From the NCBI GenBank assembly GCA_039960995.1, contig JBDVKF010000032.1:107901-171900 (forward strand): a stretch of DNA of 64,000 nucleotides, read 5' to 3'. This DNA is from JABSSA01 sp039960995. GTDB lineage: Bacteria > Pseudomonadota > Alphaproteobacteria > Rhodobacterales > Rhodobacteraceae. Under the pieces are notes generated by a model that had not been told where the DNA came from, made no database searches, and saw only the letters and a list, made by a program, of their open reading frames with translations. This document shows positions 15,776 to 23,769 of the stretch, one piece after another (position 1 is the stretch's first letter; every line of letters starts with the position of its first letter). Position numbers and translations under genes: made by a program.

Positions 15776-17380
15776 TCACATGCGGAACACGCCAAAGCGC
15801 GTGTCGGAAATGGGTGCGTTCAACGACGCGCATAGACTTAGAAACAGCACGTCGCGCGACTTGCGTGGATCAATGATACCGTCGTCCCACAATCGCGCGG
15901 ATGCATAAAGCGGATGCGATTGCGTTTCGAACATCTCAATTGTCGGACGTTTGAATTCTTCTTCGTCGTCCACGCTCCAACTGCCGCCTTTGGCTTCGAT
16001 CCCCGACCGTTTCACCGTCGCCAAAACACCGGCGGCCTGTGCCCCGCCCATCACGCTGATGCGGGAATTTGGCCAGCTCCACAGGAAACGCGGATCATAC
16101 GCCCGCCCGGCCATCCCGTAATTTCCGGCGCCAAACGATCCGCCCACAAGCATCGTAATTTTGGGAACCGAGGTCGTTGCGACGGCCGTGACCATTTTTG
16201 CACCGTGGCGCGCGATCCCCTCGTTTTCATATTTCCGCCCAACCATAAATCCGGTGATGTTTTGCAAAAACACCAATGGGATATGACGCTGAGAACACAG
16301 TTCGATGAAATGCGCGCCCTTTTGCGCGGCCTTGCTGAACAACACACCGTTATTCGCAATGATCCCAATTGGGCACCCTTTGATATGGGCAAACCCCGTC
16401 ACCAACGTTTCGCCGTACCGGGCCTTAAATTCGTCAAACCGCGATCCGTCGACGAGGCGCGCGATGACCTCGCGGATGTCGTAGGGCGTGCGCAAATCCG
16501 CAGGCACAACACCCAGAATTTCCGAAGGATCATAGGCAGGGTCTTCCGGTGTTGCCCATTCCACGGTTTGTGGTTTTTTGCGGTTAAGCCCGCGCACCGC
16601 ATCCCGCGCCAAAGCCAGCGCATGCCTGTCATCTTCGGCGAGGTAATCAGCTACTCCAGACAGACGGGTGTGGACATCACCGCCACCCAAATCTTCGGCT
16701 GTGACCTCTTCTCCGGTTGCGGCCTTCACCAATGGGGGCCCCGCCAAGAATATAGTACCTTGATCTTTCACAATAATTGTAATGTCAGACATTGCAGGCA
16801 CATAGGCACCGCCCGCTGTACACGACCCCATGACAACCGCAATCTGTGGGATGCCTTTCGCGCTCATCTGGGCCTGATTGAAAAATATCCGCCCAAAGTG
16901 ATCACGGTCGGGAAACACCTCGTCCTGATTAGGGAGGTTCGCACCGCCGCTATCAACCAAATAAACGCATGGCAGGTGGTTTTGCTCGGCTATTTCCTGC
17001 GCGCGCAGGTGCTTTTTCACGGTCATGGGGTAATAGGTGCCCCCTTTGACCGTCGCATCATTGCAAACGACCATGACATCTTGGCCGTGGATTTTGCCCA
17101 CACCGGCCACAACACCCGCGCAAGGGGCTACACCGTCATACATCGCATGCGCAGCCGTCGCACCGATTTCAAGAAAGGGCGATCCCGGATCCAGCAAATT
17201 GGCAACGCGATCCCGCGGCAGCATTTTCCCGCGCGACACATGCCGCGCACGCGACCGTTCACCACCACCTTCTGCGGCCGCAATCGCCGCGTTCTGAATG
17301 TCTGAAAGCGCTGTCAGATGCGCCGCCTGATTGGCTTGAAACGTTTCAGACGAGGTCGAGATTGCCGATTTCAACTTCAT
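15776..17380 (-). CDS. mccB: methylcrotonoyl-CoA carboxylase carboxyltransferase beta subunit
   Basis: 534 residues from ATG 17380 (GGTAAAG just upstream); the frame is open for 21 more codons but without a better start. It is the carboxyltransferase that moves CO2 from biotin to methylcrotonyl-CoA. Two crotonase-like halves show CPLCVYLVDSGGANLPNQ-type acyl-CoA binding (CVYLVDSGGANLPNQDEV) and MGSCTAGGAYVPAMSD, then the second-half FLQNITGFMVGRKYENEG and VGGSFGAGNYGMAGRAYDP. It lies 18 bases upstream of mccA. Confidence 0.95.
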   Translation of the reverse strand: MKLKSAISTSSETFQANQAAHLTALSDIQNAAIAAAEGGGERSRARHVSRGKMLPRDRVANLLDPGSPFLEIGATAAHAMYDGVAPCAGVVAGVGKIHGQDVMVVCNDATVKGGTYYPMTVKKHLRAQEIAEQNHLPCVYLVDSGGANLPNQDEVFPDRDHFGRIFFNQAQMSAKGIPQIAVVMGSCTAGGAYVPAMSDITIIVKDQGTIFLAGPPLVKAATGEEVTAEDLGGGDVHTRLSGVADYLAEDDRHALALARDAVRGLNRKKPQTVEWATPEDPAYDPSEILGVVPADLRTPYDIREVIARLVDGSRFDEFKARYGETLVTGFAHIKGCPIGIIANNGVLFSKAAQKGAHFIELCSQRHIPLVFLQNITGFMVGRKYENEGIARHGAKMVTAVATTSVPKITMLVGGSFGAGNYGMAGRAYDPRFLWSWPNSRISVMGGAQAAGVLATVKRSGIEAKGGSWSVDDEEEFKRPTIEMFETQSHPLYASARLWDDGIIDPRKSRDVLFLSLCASLNAPISDTRFGVFRM

Positions 17381-17447
17381 AACTTTACCTTTTGCACCGA
17401 ATGCATGGCGAACAGGACGCGCCGATATTTGAGTAAAAAACAACCCG

Positions 17448-18914
17448 TCATGTCGTCAGTTCCGCCGCTGCGTGCGCTTTCAATTCTTTTCGGATCACTT
17501 TTCCTGTTACGGTCATGGGTAAATGACTGACAAATTCGATTTCCCTTGGATATGAATAACTTGCAAGTCGATCTTTAACATGATTTTGCAAATCCTGCGC
17601 CGTGGCGGACGCATTATCATTCAAAACCACATAGGCTTTGACAAGCTCAGTTCGCAGCGCATCTGGTTTGCCCACAACCCCAACAGTTGCGACGTCAGGA
17701 TGAGTCATCAGGCAGTCTTCGATCTCTGATGGGCCAATGCGATACCCAGACGAGGTAATCACGTCATCCTCGCGACCAACAAACCGGATAAAGTCGTCTT
17801 CGCGCCGCCCCCTATCCCCGGTGAGTAACCAATCCCCTCGAAATTTCGCGGCCGTTTCTTCAGGACGGTTCCAGTATTTCAACATCATCGAAGGGGCGTC
17901 AAATCGAATGGCGATGTCGCCTTCGCCCTGTGTCGCGTCTCCAGTTTCGTCGATGACTTCGACATGAAAGCCCGGCACAGCGCGTCCCATGCATCCAGGT
18001 CGCGGATCAAATTGAGACCCGCAGGAGGACACCACCATGTTGCATTCGGTTTGACCGTAAAATTCGTTGATCGTCACGCCCAATGCGTCTTGTCCCCAAG
18101 CCAGCATTTCTGCGCCCAACGGTTCGCCCCCCGACGCCACGGATCGCAAACCAGTCACCGCGAAACCACCCGCTTTCAGCATGCGCAAAGCTGTTGGCGG
18201 AAAGAACACGTTGCGCACGTTGCCGGTATCCACAATTTGCTGGCACGCCTCTGGCGAAAACTTGGGCATCCGGGATGCAACAACGGGAACGCCAAGCGCG
18301 AGGCCGGGCATCAACACATCAAAAAGACCGCCAATCCACGCCCAATCGGCAGGCGTCCACAGACAATCATTGGGGTGCCCCAAACCGTCATGGCTGATCG
18401 AAACGCCGGGAATATGGCCGTCCAAAATACGATGCCCATGCAACGCCCCTTTGGGCGTTCCGGTGGTGCCTGATGTATAAATCAGCACAGCGGGCGTGTC
18501 TGGTTTGGCATCAAAAATCGGAATGTCTGACATTGCCTGCCCAACAGAACCCACCTTAAAAACAGGGGCAAGCTGTCCGATCTGCTTTGCGCCGTCATCG
18601 TCAGTCACAACTATTGCACATCCCGCGTCATCTATTCGGGTCTTCAAAGCGTCGTGCTGAAACAGTTTAAACAAAGGCACTGAAATAGCGCCGATTTTCC
18701 AAATGGCCAAATGAGCCGCCGCACAATAGGGCGATTGCGTCAGCAAAACACCGACCCGATCCCCGGGCTGAATAGATTGCATCAATGCGCTGGCCAAATT
18801 GTCAGTCATTTGGGCCAACTCAGCAAAATTAACATCCCGACGCTCACCCCCGGTCAGATCAATAATCGCGCATTGATCTGGTGCCTTGTCCAAACATTGC
18901 GCTGCCATGTTCAT
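17448..18914 (-). CDS. AMP-forming acyl-CoA synthetase in the liu operon
   Basis: 488 residues of the ANL adenylating family. The phosphate-binding loop LIYTSGTTGTPKG (near residues 144-156), the YGQTE motif, the hinge/ATP segment TGDRGRREDDFIRFVGREDDVI and the C-terminal catalytic lysine in TVTGKVIRKEL (Lys472) are all present. It would activate a short or branched acid, such as acetoacetate or isovalerate, to its CoA ester. The substrate is inferred only from its position between ivd and mccB. It overlaps the preceding small gene by four bases. Confidence 0.9.
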   Translation of the reverse strand: MNMAAQCLDKAPDQCAIIDLTGGERRDVNFAELAQMTDNLASALMQSIQPGDRVGVLLTQSPYCAAAHLAIWKIGAISVPLFKLFQHDALKTRIDDAGCAIVVTDDDGAKQIGQLAPVFKVGSVGQAMSDIPIFDAKPDTPAVLIYTSGTTGTPKGALHGHRILDGHIPGVSISHDGLGHPNDCLWTPADWAWIGGLFDVLMPGLALGVPVVASRMPKFSPEACQQIVDTGNVRNVFFPPTALRMLKAGGFAVTGLRSVASGGEPLGAEMLAWGQDALGVTINEFYGQTECNMVVSSCGSQFDPRPGCMGRAVPGFHVEVIDETGDATQGEGDIAIRFDAPSMMLKYWNRPEETAAKFRGDWLLTGDRGRREDDFIRFVGREDDVITSSGYRIGPSEIEDCLMTHPDVATVGVVGKPDALRTELVKAYVVLNDNASATAQDLQNHVKDRLASYSYPREIEFVSHLPMTVTGKVIRKELKAHAAAELTT

Positions 18915-19183
18915 GTGCTTGATCCGGAATCTTGGACAATTGCGCCCTGCCGGTTCACGTCATACGACACTTGATTGCAGGTCACGCGCAGCCAAATCCG
19001 GCCCTGTCCAGGCACAGCGATGCAATCGTCCGGCTGACCTCCATAGGTGTCCAAATGTGCACGAACCACGGCGTTGATGATTGCGCTTTCGTCCAATGTC
19101 GCGTGTCGCGTACCCAACAGATATCCGCCAATCGCGGCAAAGGTCGCGAGGAATACAGTGGAAAGGACAATCCCACGTGACAT
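18911..19183 (-). CDS. small membrane-anchored or exported protein in liu operon
   Basis: 90 residues. One hydrophobic N-terminal helix (IVLSTVFLATFAAIGGYLLG) is followed by a compact domain with two cysteines (DDCIAVPG and RVTCNQVSYDV). The start overlaps the ivd stop as TGATG and the end overlaps the acyl-CoA synthetase start as ATGA, so it is fully embedded in the operon. No family is recognised. The orientation of the helix, and hence periplasmic or cytoplasmic location, is uncertain; the disulfide-like cysteines favour the periplasm. Confidence 0.75.
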   Translation of the reverse strand: MSRGIVLSTVFLATFAAIGGYLLGTRHATLDESAIINAVVRAHLDTYGGQPDDCIAVPGQGRIWLRVTCNQVSYDVNRQGAIVQDSGSST

Positions 19184-20346
19184 CAGAGCATGTGCCCCAT
19201 CATCTCGCGACCAATCAGCATCCGTCGGATTTCAGACGTACCCGCGCCGATTTCCATCAATTTTGCGTCGCGGAAAATTCGGCTGACTGGGCTGTCATTC
19301 ATAAAGCCGGTTCCTCCCATAGCTTGCACAGCTTGGTGGGCAACCTTCATCGCTTCTTCTGATGCGTATAACACACATCCTGCTGCGTCCTGACGAGTCA
19401 CTTCGCCTCGATCACAGGCCTTCGCCACTTCGTAAACATAGGCACGCGCAGAATTCATCGCGGTGTACATGTCCGCAATTTTGCCCTGCATCAGTTGGAA
19501 ATTACCCACTGGTTCACCAAACTGCTTGCGTTGGGACACATAAGGCATGACCTCATCCAGACATGCGGCCATGATGCCCGTGCCAATGCCTGACAATACA
19601 ACCCGTTCGTAATCAAGGCCGGACATCAACACGGCGACGCCCTTGCCTTCTTCGCCTAACACATTGTCAAACGGCACTTCTACGTCCTCAAAGATCAACT
19701 CAGCGGTGTTCGACCCCCGCATTCCCAATTTGTCGAAATGTGCAGATGTGGAAAAGCCAGACATTTCTTTTTCCACAATAAACGCGGTCATTCCGCGTGA
19801 ACCGGCATCAATATCCGTCTTGGCATACACAACCAACGTGTCTGCATCCGGGCCGTTCGTAATCCAATATTTGGTCCCGTTCAGACGGTAATGATCGTTG
19901 CGCTTTTCGGCCCGCAATTTCATCGACACAACGTCCGATCCGGCCCCAGCTTCGGACATGGCCAGCGCGCCGACATGCGAACCACTGATCAAACCCGGCA
20001 GATATTTTTCACGCTGCTGATCTGTTCCATTCAGATTGATCTGATTCACACAGAGGTTGGAATGCGCGCCATAGGACAACGCAACAGACGCAGAGGCGCG
20101 TGCGATTTCTTCGATCGCCACAACATGGGCCAGATACCCCATTCCCGCACCGCCATATTGTTCGTCCACGGTCACGCCCAGCAAGCCAAGCGCGCCCAAT
20201 TCCGTCCAAAGCTCGGATGGAAATTCGTTGGTGTCATCCGTTTGCGCCGCCAACGGCTTGAGGCGCTCTTGCGCCCACGCATGCACCACGTCGCGCATTG
20301 CGTTTACGTCTTCACCAAGGTCAAACCGCATAGAGTGGGTGAACAT
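19183..20346 (-). CDS. ivd: isovaleryl-CoA dehydrogenase
   Basis: 387 residues from ATG 20346, with GAGG eight bases upstream; nine earlier in-frame codons overlap the operator and are not expected to be translated. It is a flavin acyl-CoA dehydrogenase converting isovaleryl-CoA to 3-methylcrotonyl-CoA. Motifs are ALAMSEAGAGSDVVSMK, YWITNGPDADTLVVYAKTD, the GLDYERVVL segment whose Glu247 aligns with the catalytic base of isovaleryl-CoA dehydrogenases, and AMGGTGFMND near the C-terminus. First gene of the liu operon, with its promoter and palindromic operator immediately upstream. Confidence 0.94.
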   Translation of the reverse strand: MFTHSMRFDLGEDVNAMRDVVHAWAQERLKPLAAQTDDTNEFPSELWTELGALGLLGVTVDEQYGGAGMGYLAHVVAIEEIARASASVALSYGAHSNLCVNQINLNGTDQQREKYLPGLISGSHVGALAMSEAGAGSDVVSMKLRAEKRNDHYRLNGTKYWITNGPDADTLVVYAKTDIDAGSRGMTAFIVEKEMSGFSTSAHFDKLGMRGSNTAELIFEDVEVPFDNVLGEEGKGVAVLMSGLDYERVVLSGIGTGIMAACLDEVMPYVSQRKQFGEPVGNFQLMQGKIADMYTAMNSARAYVYEVAKACDRGEVTRQDAAGCVLYASEEAMKVAHQAVQAMGGTGFMNDSPVSRIFRDAKLMEIGAGTSEIRRMLIGREMMGHML

Positions 20347-20366
20347 CCGTTCGCCTCGCCTTTTAT

Positions 20367-20380
20367 TGAACAAGTGTTCA
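20367..20380. promoter_or_regulatory. palindromic operator upstream of ivd
   Basis: TGAACA-AG-TGTTCA, a perfect 6+2+6 dyad. It lies just downstream of the -10 box on the minus strand and therefore around the expected transcription start, an ideal repressor position. TetR-type regulators bind dyads of this sort, but no regulator gene is adjacent, so the binding protein is unknown. Confidence 0.65.
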
Positions 20381-20381
20381 T

Positions 20382-20410
20382 ATAATAGGTAGACAGACCC
20401 CTTCTGTCGA
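20382..20410 (-). promoter_or_regulatory. sigma70-type promoter of the liu operon
   Basis: Reading the minus strand, TCGACA (20410-20405) and TATTAT (20387-20382) are separated by exactly 17 bases, each one mismatch from the consensus boxes. The operator dyad follows directly, and the ivd ATG lies about 36 bases beyond the -10. Confidence 0.65.
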
Positions 20411-20421
20411 GTCCCCCAGTG

Positions 20422-21612
20422 CTAAGATTGATAAACCACGCCAACTTCAGCGCGGATAATACGCGCGATCTGCGCACAATCCTCAACACTGAACGTCAAA
20501 GGAATGCGAACATCCAGCACACCCGCCAGCACATGATCACTGGCTGGCATTGGTGCTGATTGGGCATAGCGCCAACTGTCGTAACGACTGGTGAACCCTT
20601 GCGGTTCAGGTGTGCCGAACCATTTCAATTCCACCCCTCTTTCGCCACATCGACGCACGACATCTTGGACTTTGCCCGCATCCCAATCCAGCAACAAGAA
20701 TTGAAAAGACGACCCGACAATCCGTTCTTGTTCGGGCCGGTCGATCACCCACAGGCCAGGCACTTCGCGCAATCCCGCTTCCATTGCGCGATAGCGTTCG
20801 TTCCAACGTTCAACCTGCGTATCCAGATCCTGCAGCTGGGGGCGCAAAATTGCCGCCCGCAGATTGTCCATACGTCCAGAAATATTGGGTGTGTCGTATT
20901 TAATGGTTTCAAACACCGATGCAGGCGGGCCCGCCAGATGGGTTTCATACAGCATATAGGATCCGGACAACATGATGGAGCGCGCGGCAATCTGCGGATC
21001 ATCCGTAACCAATAAACCGCCTTCGCCCGAATTCATGTGCTTATAGGTTTGCGTTGAATAGCATCCAACCGCGCCGAACCGCCCCGATGGGATGTCGCGC
21101 CAAAAGGACCCCATAGTGTGTGCGCAATCTTCGACGACAATGATATCGGCCGCGTCGCAGATCTGCATCAGCCGATCCATGTCACATAAGTGACCCCGCA
21201 TATGGCTGAGCAGCAGATAATTCGCCTGATCTGCTTTTGCTTCAAGATCGTCCAGATCAATTGTCAGGCTTTTGGTAACCCCAACAAACACAGGGTTTGC
21301 ACCCAAACTCGCGATGGCCCCCGGCACCGGAGCCAACGTAAAGGCGTTGGTTAGAACCGCGTCCCCTGCTTTGGCCCCGACGGCCCGCAAACCCGTGGCA
21401 ATTGCATATCCCCCCGACGCAACCCCCAAGCAGAATTTCGCGCCAACGTATTTGGCGAATTCCTGTTCCAGCTGCACCGTTTCGCTAAGTTCGCCGTCAC
21501 TGGTGTTATATCGATGCAGACGTCCAGACTGCATTACGCGCAGCGCTGCGGCGATGCTTGCTTCGGGGATGGGTTCTTGCTGGGTAAAACTACCGGTGAA
21601 TCGCTCTGTCAT
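20422..21612 (-). CDS. DegT/DnrJ/EryC1/StrS family PLP aminotransferase
   Basis: 396 residues from ATG 21612; the frame is open 30 codons further but that part lies across the gap after the phosphatase gene. Fold-type I sugar-aminotransferase family: PLP-contact DCAHTMGS near residues 162-169 and the catalytic lysine in STQTYKHMNSGEGG (Lys191). The family usually aminates nucleotide-linked keto-sugars or similar keto-cyclitols. No sugar-biosynthesis neighbours are present, so the substrate is unknown. It ends 76 bases before the liu gene start, on the same strand. Confidence 0.85.
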   Translation of the reverse strand: MTERFTGSFTQQEPIPEASIAAALRVMQSGRLHRYNTSDGELSETVQLEQEFAKYVGAKFCLGVASGGYAIATGLRAVGAKAGDAVLTNAFTLAPVPGAIASLGANPVFVGVTKSLTIDLDDLEAKADQANYLLLSHMRGHLCDMDRLMQICDAADIIVVEDCAHTMGSFWRDIPSGRFGAVGCYSTQTYKHMNSGEGGLLVTDDPQIAARSIMLSGSYMLYETHLAGPPASVFETIKYDTPNISGRMDNLRAAILRPQLQDLDTQVERWNERYRAMEAGLREVPGLWVIDRPEQERIVGSSFQFLLLDWDAGKVQDVVRRCGERGVELKWFGTPEPQGFTSRYDSWRYAQSAPMPASDHVLAGVLDVRIPLTFSVEDCAQIARIIRAEVGVVYQS

Positions 21613-21655
21613 AGAGCTATCTGGAATGGCTTCCCCCTGCCCGTCAAGCGGTCGC

Positions 21656-22315
21656 TTACCGTTCCCCCAGCAATCGCGCCGCCACGGCAGGCAATTCGTC
21701 AAACCTATCGATCAACGCTTCGGGCTCAAGTGCGGCCATATCCCCGCCTGATGGCCCAAAGGTCACGAGAACACTGGGTACTTTGGCGGCGGCCGCCGTT
21801 TTACGGTCTGTGTCAGTATCCCCAACCAACAAATACTGCGACGCGCCAAGCCGACGAGCTGTTTCGTGCAATGGCTCTGGGTTTGGCTTTCGAACCGGCA
21901 GCGTATCCGCCCCGACCAAAGCACCAAATGCATCCCGAACCCCCAGTTCCTGCATCAATGTTTCGGCCAAGCCTTCGGGCTTATTGGTACAAATGCCCAC
22001 TTGCATCCCGGCCGATTTCAATGCCTCAACCGCATCCATTGCGCCGGGATAAAGAACCGTATGATGCGCGATCGCTTTTCCATAGGCCTCCAAAAGAACC
22101 GGATAATATTGGTCTACCAAATTGGCGTCAAAGCGCGATGCGCGTTTCAATCCGACAGTCAACATGCGCCGTCCGCCGCGCAATGCGACCCCCGCGTCCT
22201 GTGGCCCAAGCAGATCCCCCAAACCCATGTCGCGAAAACAGAAATTCGCAGCCGCAAGTAAATCGCCACTGGTATCGGCCAATGTCCCATCCAGATCAAA
22301 AATCACTGCGCGCAT
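21656..22315 (-). CDS. gph: HAD hydrolase, probable phosphoglycolate phosphatase
   Basis: 219 residues from ATG 22315 with AGGGGGA upstream. HAD motif I is FDLDGTLADT (nucleophile Asp7, Asp9), motif II GICTNKPEG, motif III/IV VGDTDTDRKTAAAAKVP; the cap is the small helical type. Phosphoglycolate phosphatase is the closest assignment, for disposal of 2-phosphoglycolate from DNA repair or metabolism, but closely related HAD enzymes act on other small phosphates. It is divergent from glmU with about 106 bases between them. Confidence 0.82.
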   Translation of the reverse strand: MRAVIFDLDGTLADTSGDLLAAANFCFRDMGLGDLLGPQDAGVALRGGRRMLTVGLKRASRFDANLVDQYYPVLLEAYGKAIAHHTVLYPGAMDAVEALKSAGMQVGICTNKPEGLAETLMQELGVRDAFGALVGADTLPVRKPNPEPLHETARRLGASQYLLVGDTDTDRKTAAAAKVPSVLVTFGPSGGDMAALEPEALIDRFDELPAVAARLLGER

Positions 22316-22421
22316 CTTTTTCCCCCTGTTGCAAACTGAAATCATGTGTGACGGAACATGCACTTGCGTGGCCCGGGAATGCGGATAGAACGGGCGGAAC
22401 TGGAATTCAAAGAGTTTTCAT

Positions 22422-23768
22422 ATGAGTATTGCAACGATAATTTTGGCCGCGGGCAAAGGGACACGGATGAATTCCGATCTGGCCAAGGTCCTTCACCCGA
22501 TTGCCAACGTGCCAATGTTGCACCATGCGATGGCAACTGCAGCCACCCTTGAACCCACGCTTGATATCGTCGTCACCGGTCATCAGGCCGAAGCCGTCGC
22601 AGCCGCCGCACGCGATTTTGACGCCGATGTGCAAATCGCCAATCAGCAAGAACAATTGGGCACAGGGCACGCGGTCCAAATGGCCGCTCCGCTGTTGGAT
22701 GGGTTTGAAGGGCGCGTGGTCGTTTTGTTTGGCGACACACCGTTCATTCAACCCGAAACGATGCAAAACCTGATGGCGGCGACATCCGACATCACCATTT
22801 TAGCTTTTGATGCAGCGGATCCAGGACGCTACGGGCGGGTCGTCTCAAACGGAGACGCACTAGAACGCATTGTCGAATGGAAAGATGCATCACCTGAAGA
22901 ACGCAATATAACACTTTGTAATTCAGGTGTTATGTGCATTTCATCAACGCTGTTAAACGACCTTATTTTTGAATTGTCAGACACCAACGACGCCAGTGAA
23001 TTTTACCTGACAGAATTGCCTGCATTAGCGCGCAAAAATGGATACTCCGCAGGCGTTGTCCTGTGCGACGAGGCCGAGACATTGGGCGTCAACACGTTGG
23101 CCGAATTGTCGGATGCCGAACAAATCTGGCAGGGATCAAGACGCAGATCCCTGATGGAAGACGGCGTTTACATGCAAGCGCCGGATACCGTCCAGCTCGC
23201 GTTTGATACTGAAATCGGACGCGGTGCCAGCGTTGAGCCCAATGTGGTTTTCGGCCTTGGCGTGACCGTCGAAAGCGATGCACGCATCCGTGCATTTTCC
23301 CACCTTGAAGGGGCACATGTTTCGCGCGGCGCAACCGTAGGCCCCTATGCCCGACTGCGCCCTGGTGCCGAATTATCAGAACATGTCCATGTCGGAAATT
23401 TCGTCGAAATCAAAAACGCCGTCGTCGCAGAAGGCGCAAAAATCAACCATCTCAGCTATATTGGCGATGCGCGCATTGGGTCCCGAACCAATGTCGGGGC
23501 CGGCACAATCACCTGTAATTATGATGGTGTGATGAAACACCAAACCGAAATCGGCGCAGATGCCTTTATCGGATCCAACACAATGTTGGTCGCACCGGTG
23601 ACCTTGGGCAGCGGATCCATGACGGGCAGTGGATCTGTGATCACGTCCGATGTTGAACCGGACGCACTTGCAATTTCCCGCGCGCCCCAGGTCGAAAAAC
23701 CGGGCATGGCGCGCAAATTATTAGAAATGTTACGGGCGAGAAAAGCTCAAAAAGACCGGAGTAATTGA
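22422..23768 (+). CDS. glmU: bifunctional GlcNAc-1-P uridyltransferase / GlcN-1-P acetyltransferase
   Basis: 448 residues. The N-terminal nucleotidyltransferase domain has LAAGKGTRMNSDLAKVLHPI at residues 9-28 and the metal-binding GDTPF loop. The C-terminal half is a left-handed beta-helix of hexapeptide repeats ending with the acetyl-CoA site (HLSYIGDARIG, NVGAGTITCNYDG). It makes UDP-GlcNAc for peptidoglycan and lipopolysaccharide. glmS follows after one base, so the two consecutive steps of amino-sugar synthesis are one operon. Confidence 0.97.
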   Translation: MSIATIILAAGKGTRMNSDLAKVLHPIANVPMLHHAMATAATLEPTLDIVVTGHQAEAVAAAARDFDADVQIANQQEQLGTGHAVQMAAPLLDGFEGRVVVLFGDTPFIQPETMQNLMAATSDITILAFDAADPGRYGRVVSNGDALERIVEWKDASPEERNITLCNSGVMCISSTLLNDLIFELSDTNDASEFYLTELPALARKNGYSAGVVLCDEAETLGVNTLAELSDAEQIWQGSRRRSLMEDGVYMQAPDTVQLAFDTEIGRGASVEPNVVFGLGVTVESDARIRAFSHLEGAHVSRGATVGPYARLRPGAELSEHVHVGNFVEIKNAVVAEGAKINHLSYIGDARIGSRTNVGAGTITCNYDGVMKHQTEIGADAFIGSNTMLVAPVTLGSGSMTGSGSVITSDVEPDALAISRAPQVEKPGMARKLLEMLRARKAQKDRSN

Positions 23769-23769
23769 G

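Noticed and set aside
15914..17305. 463-codon plus-strand frame opposite mccB
   Set aside because: It is the complement of a clear carboxyltransferase gene; length is due to GC-rich third positions on the reverse strand.
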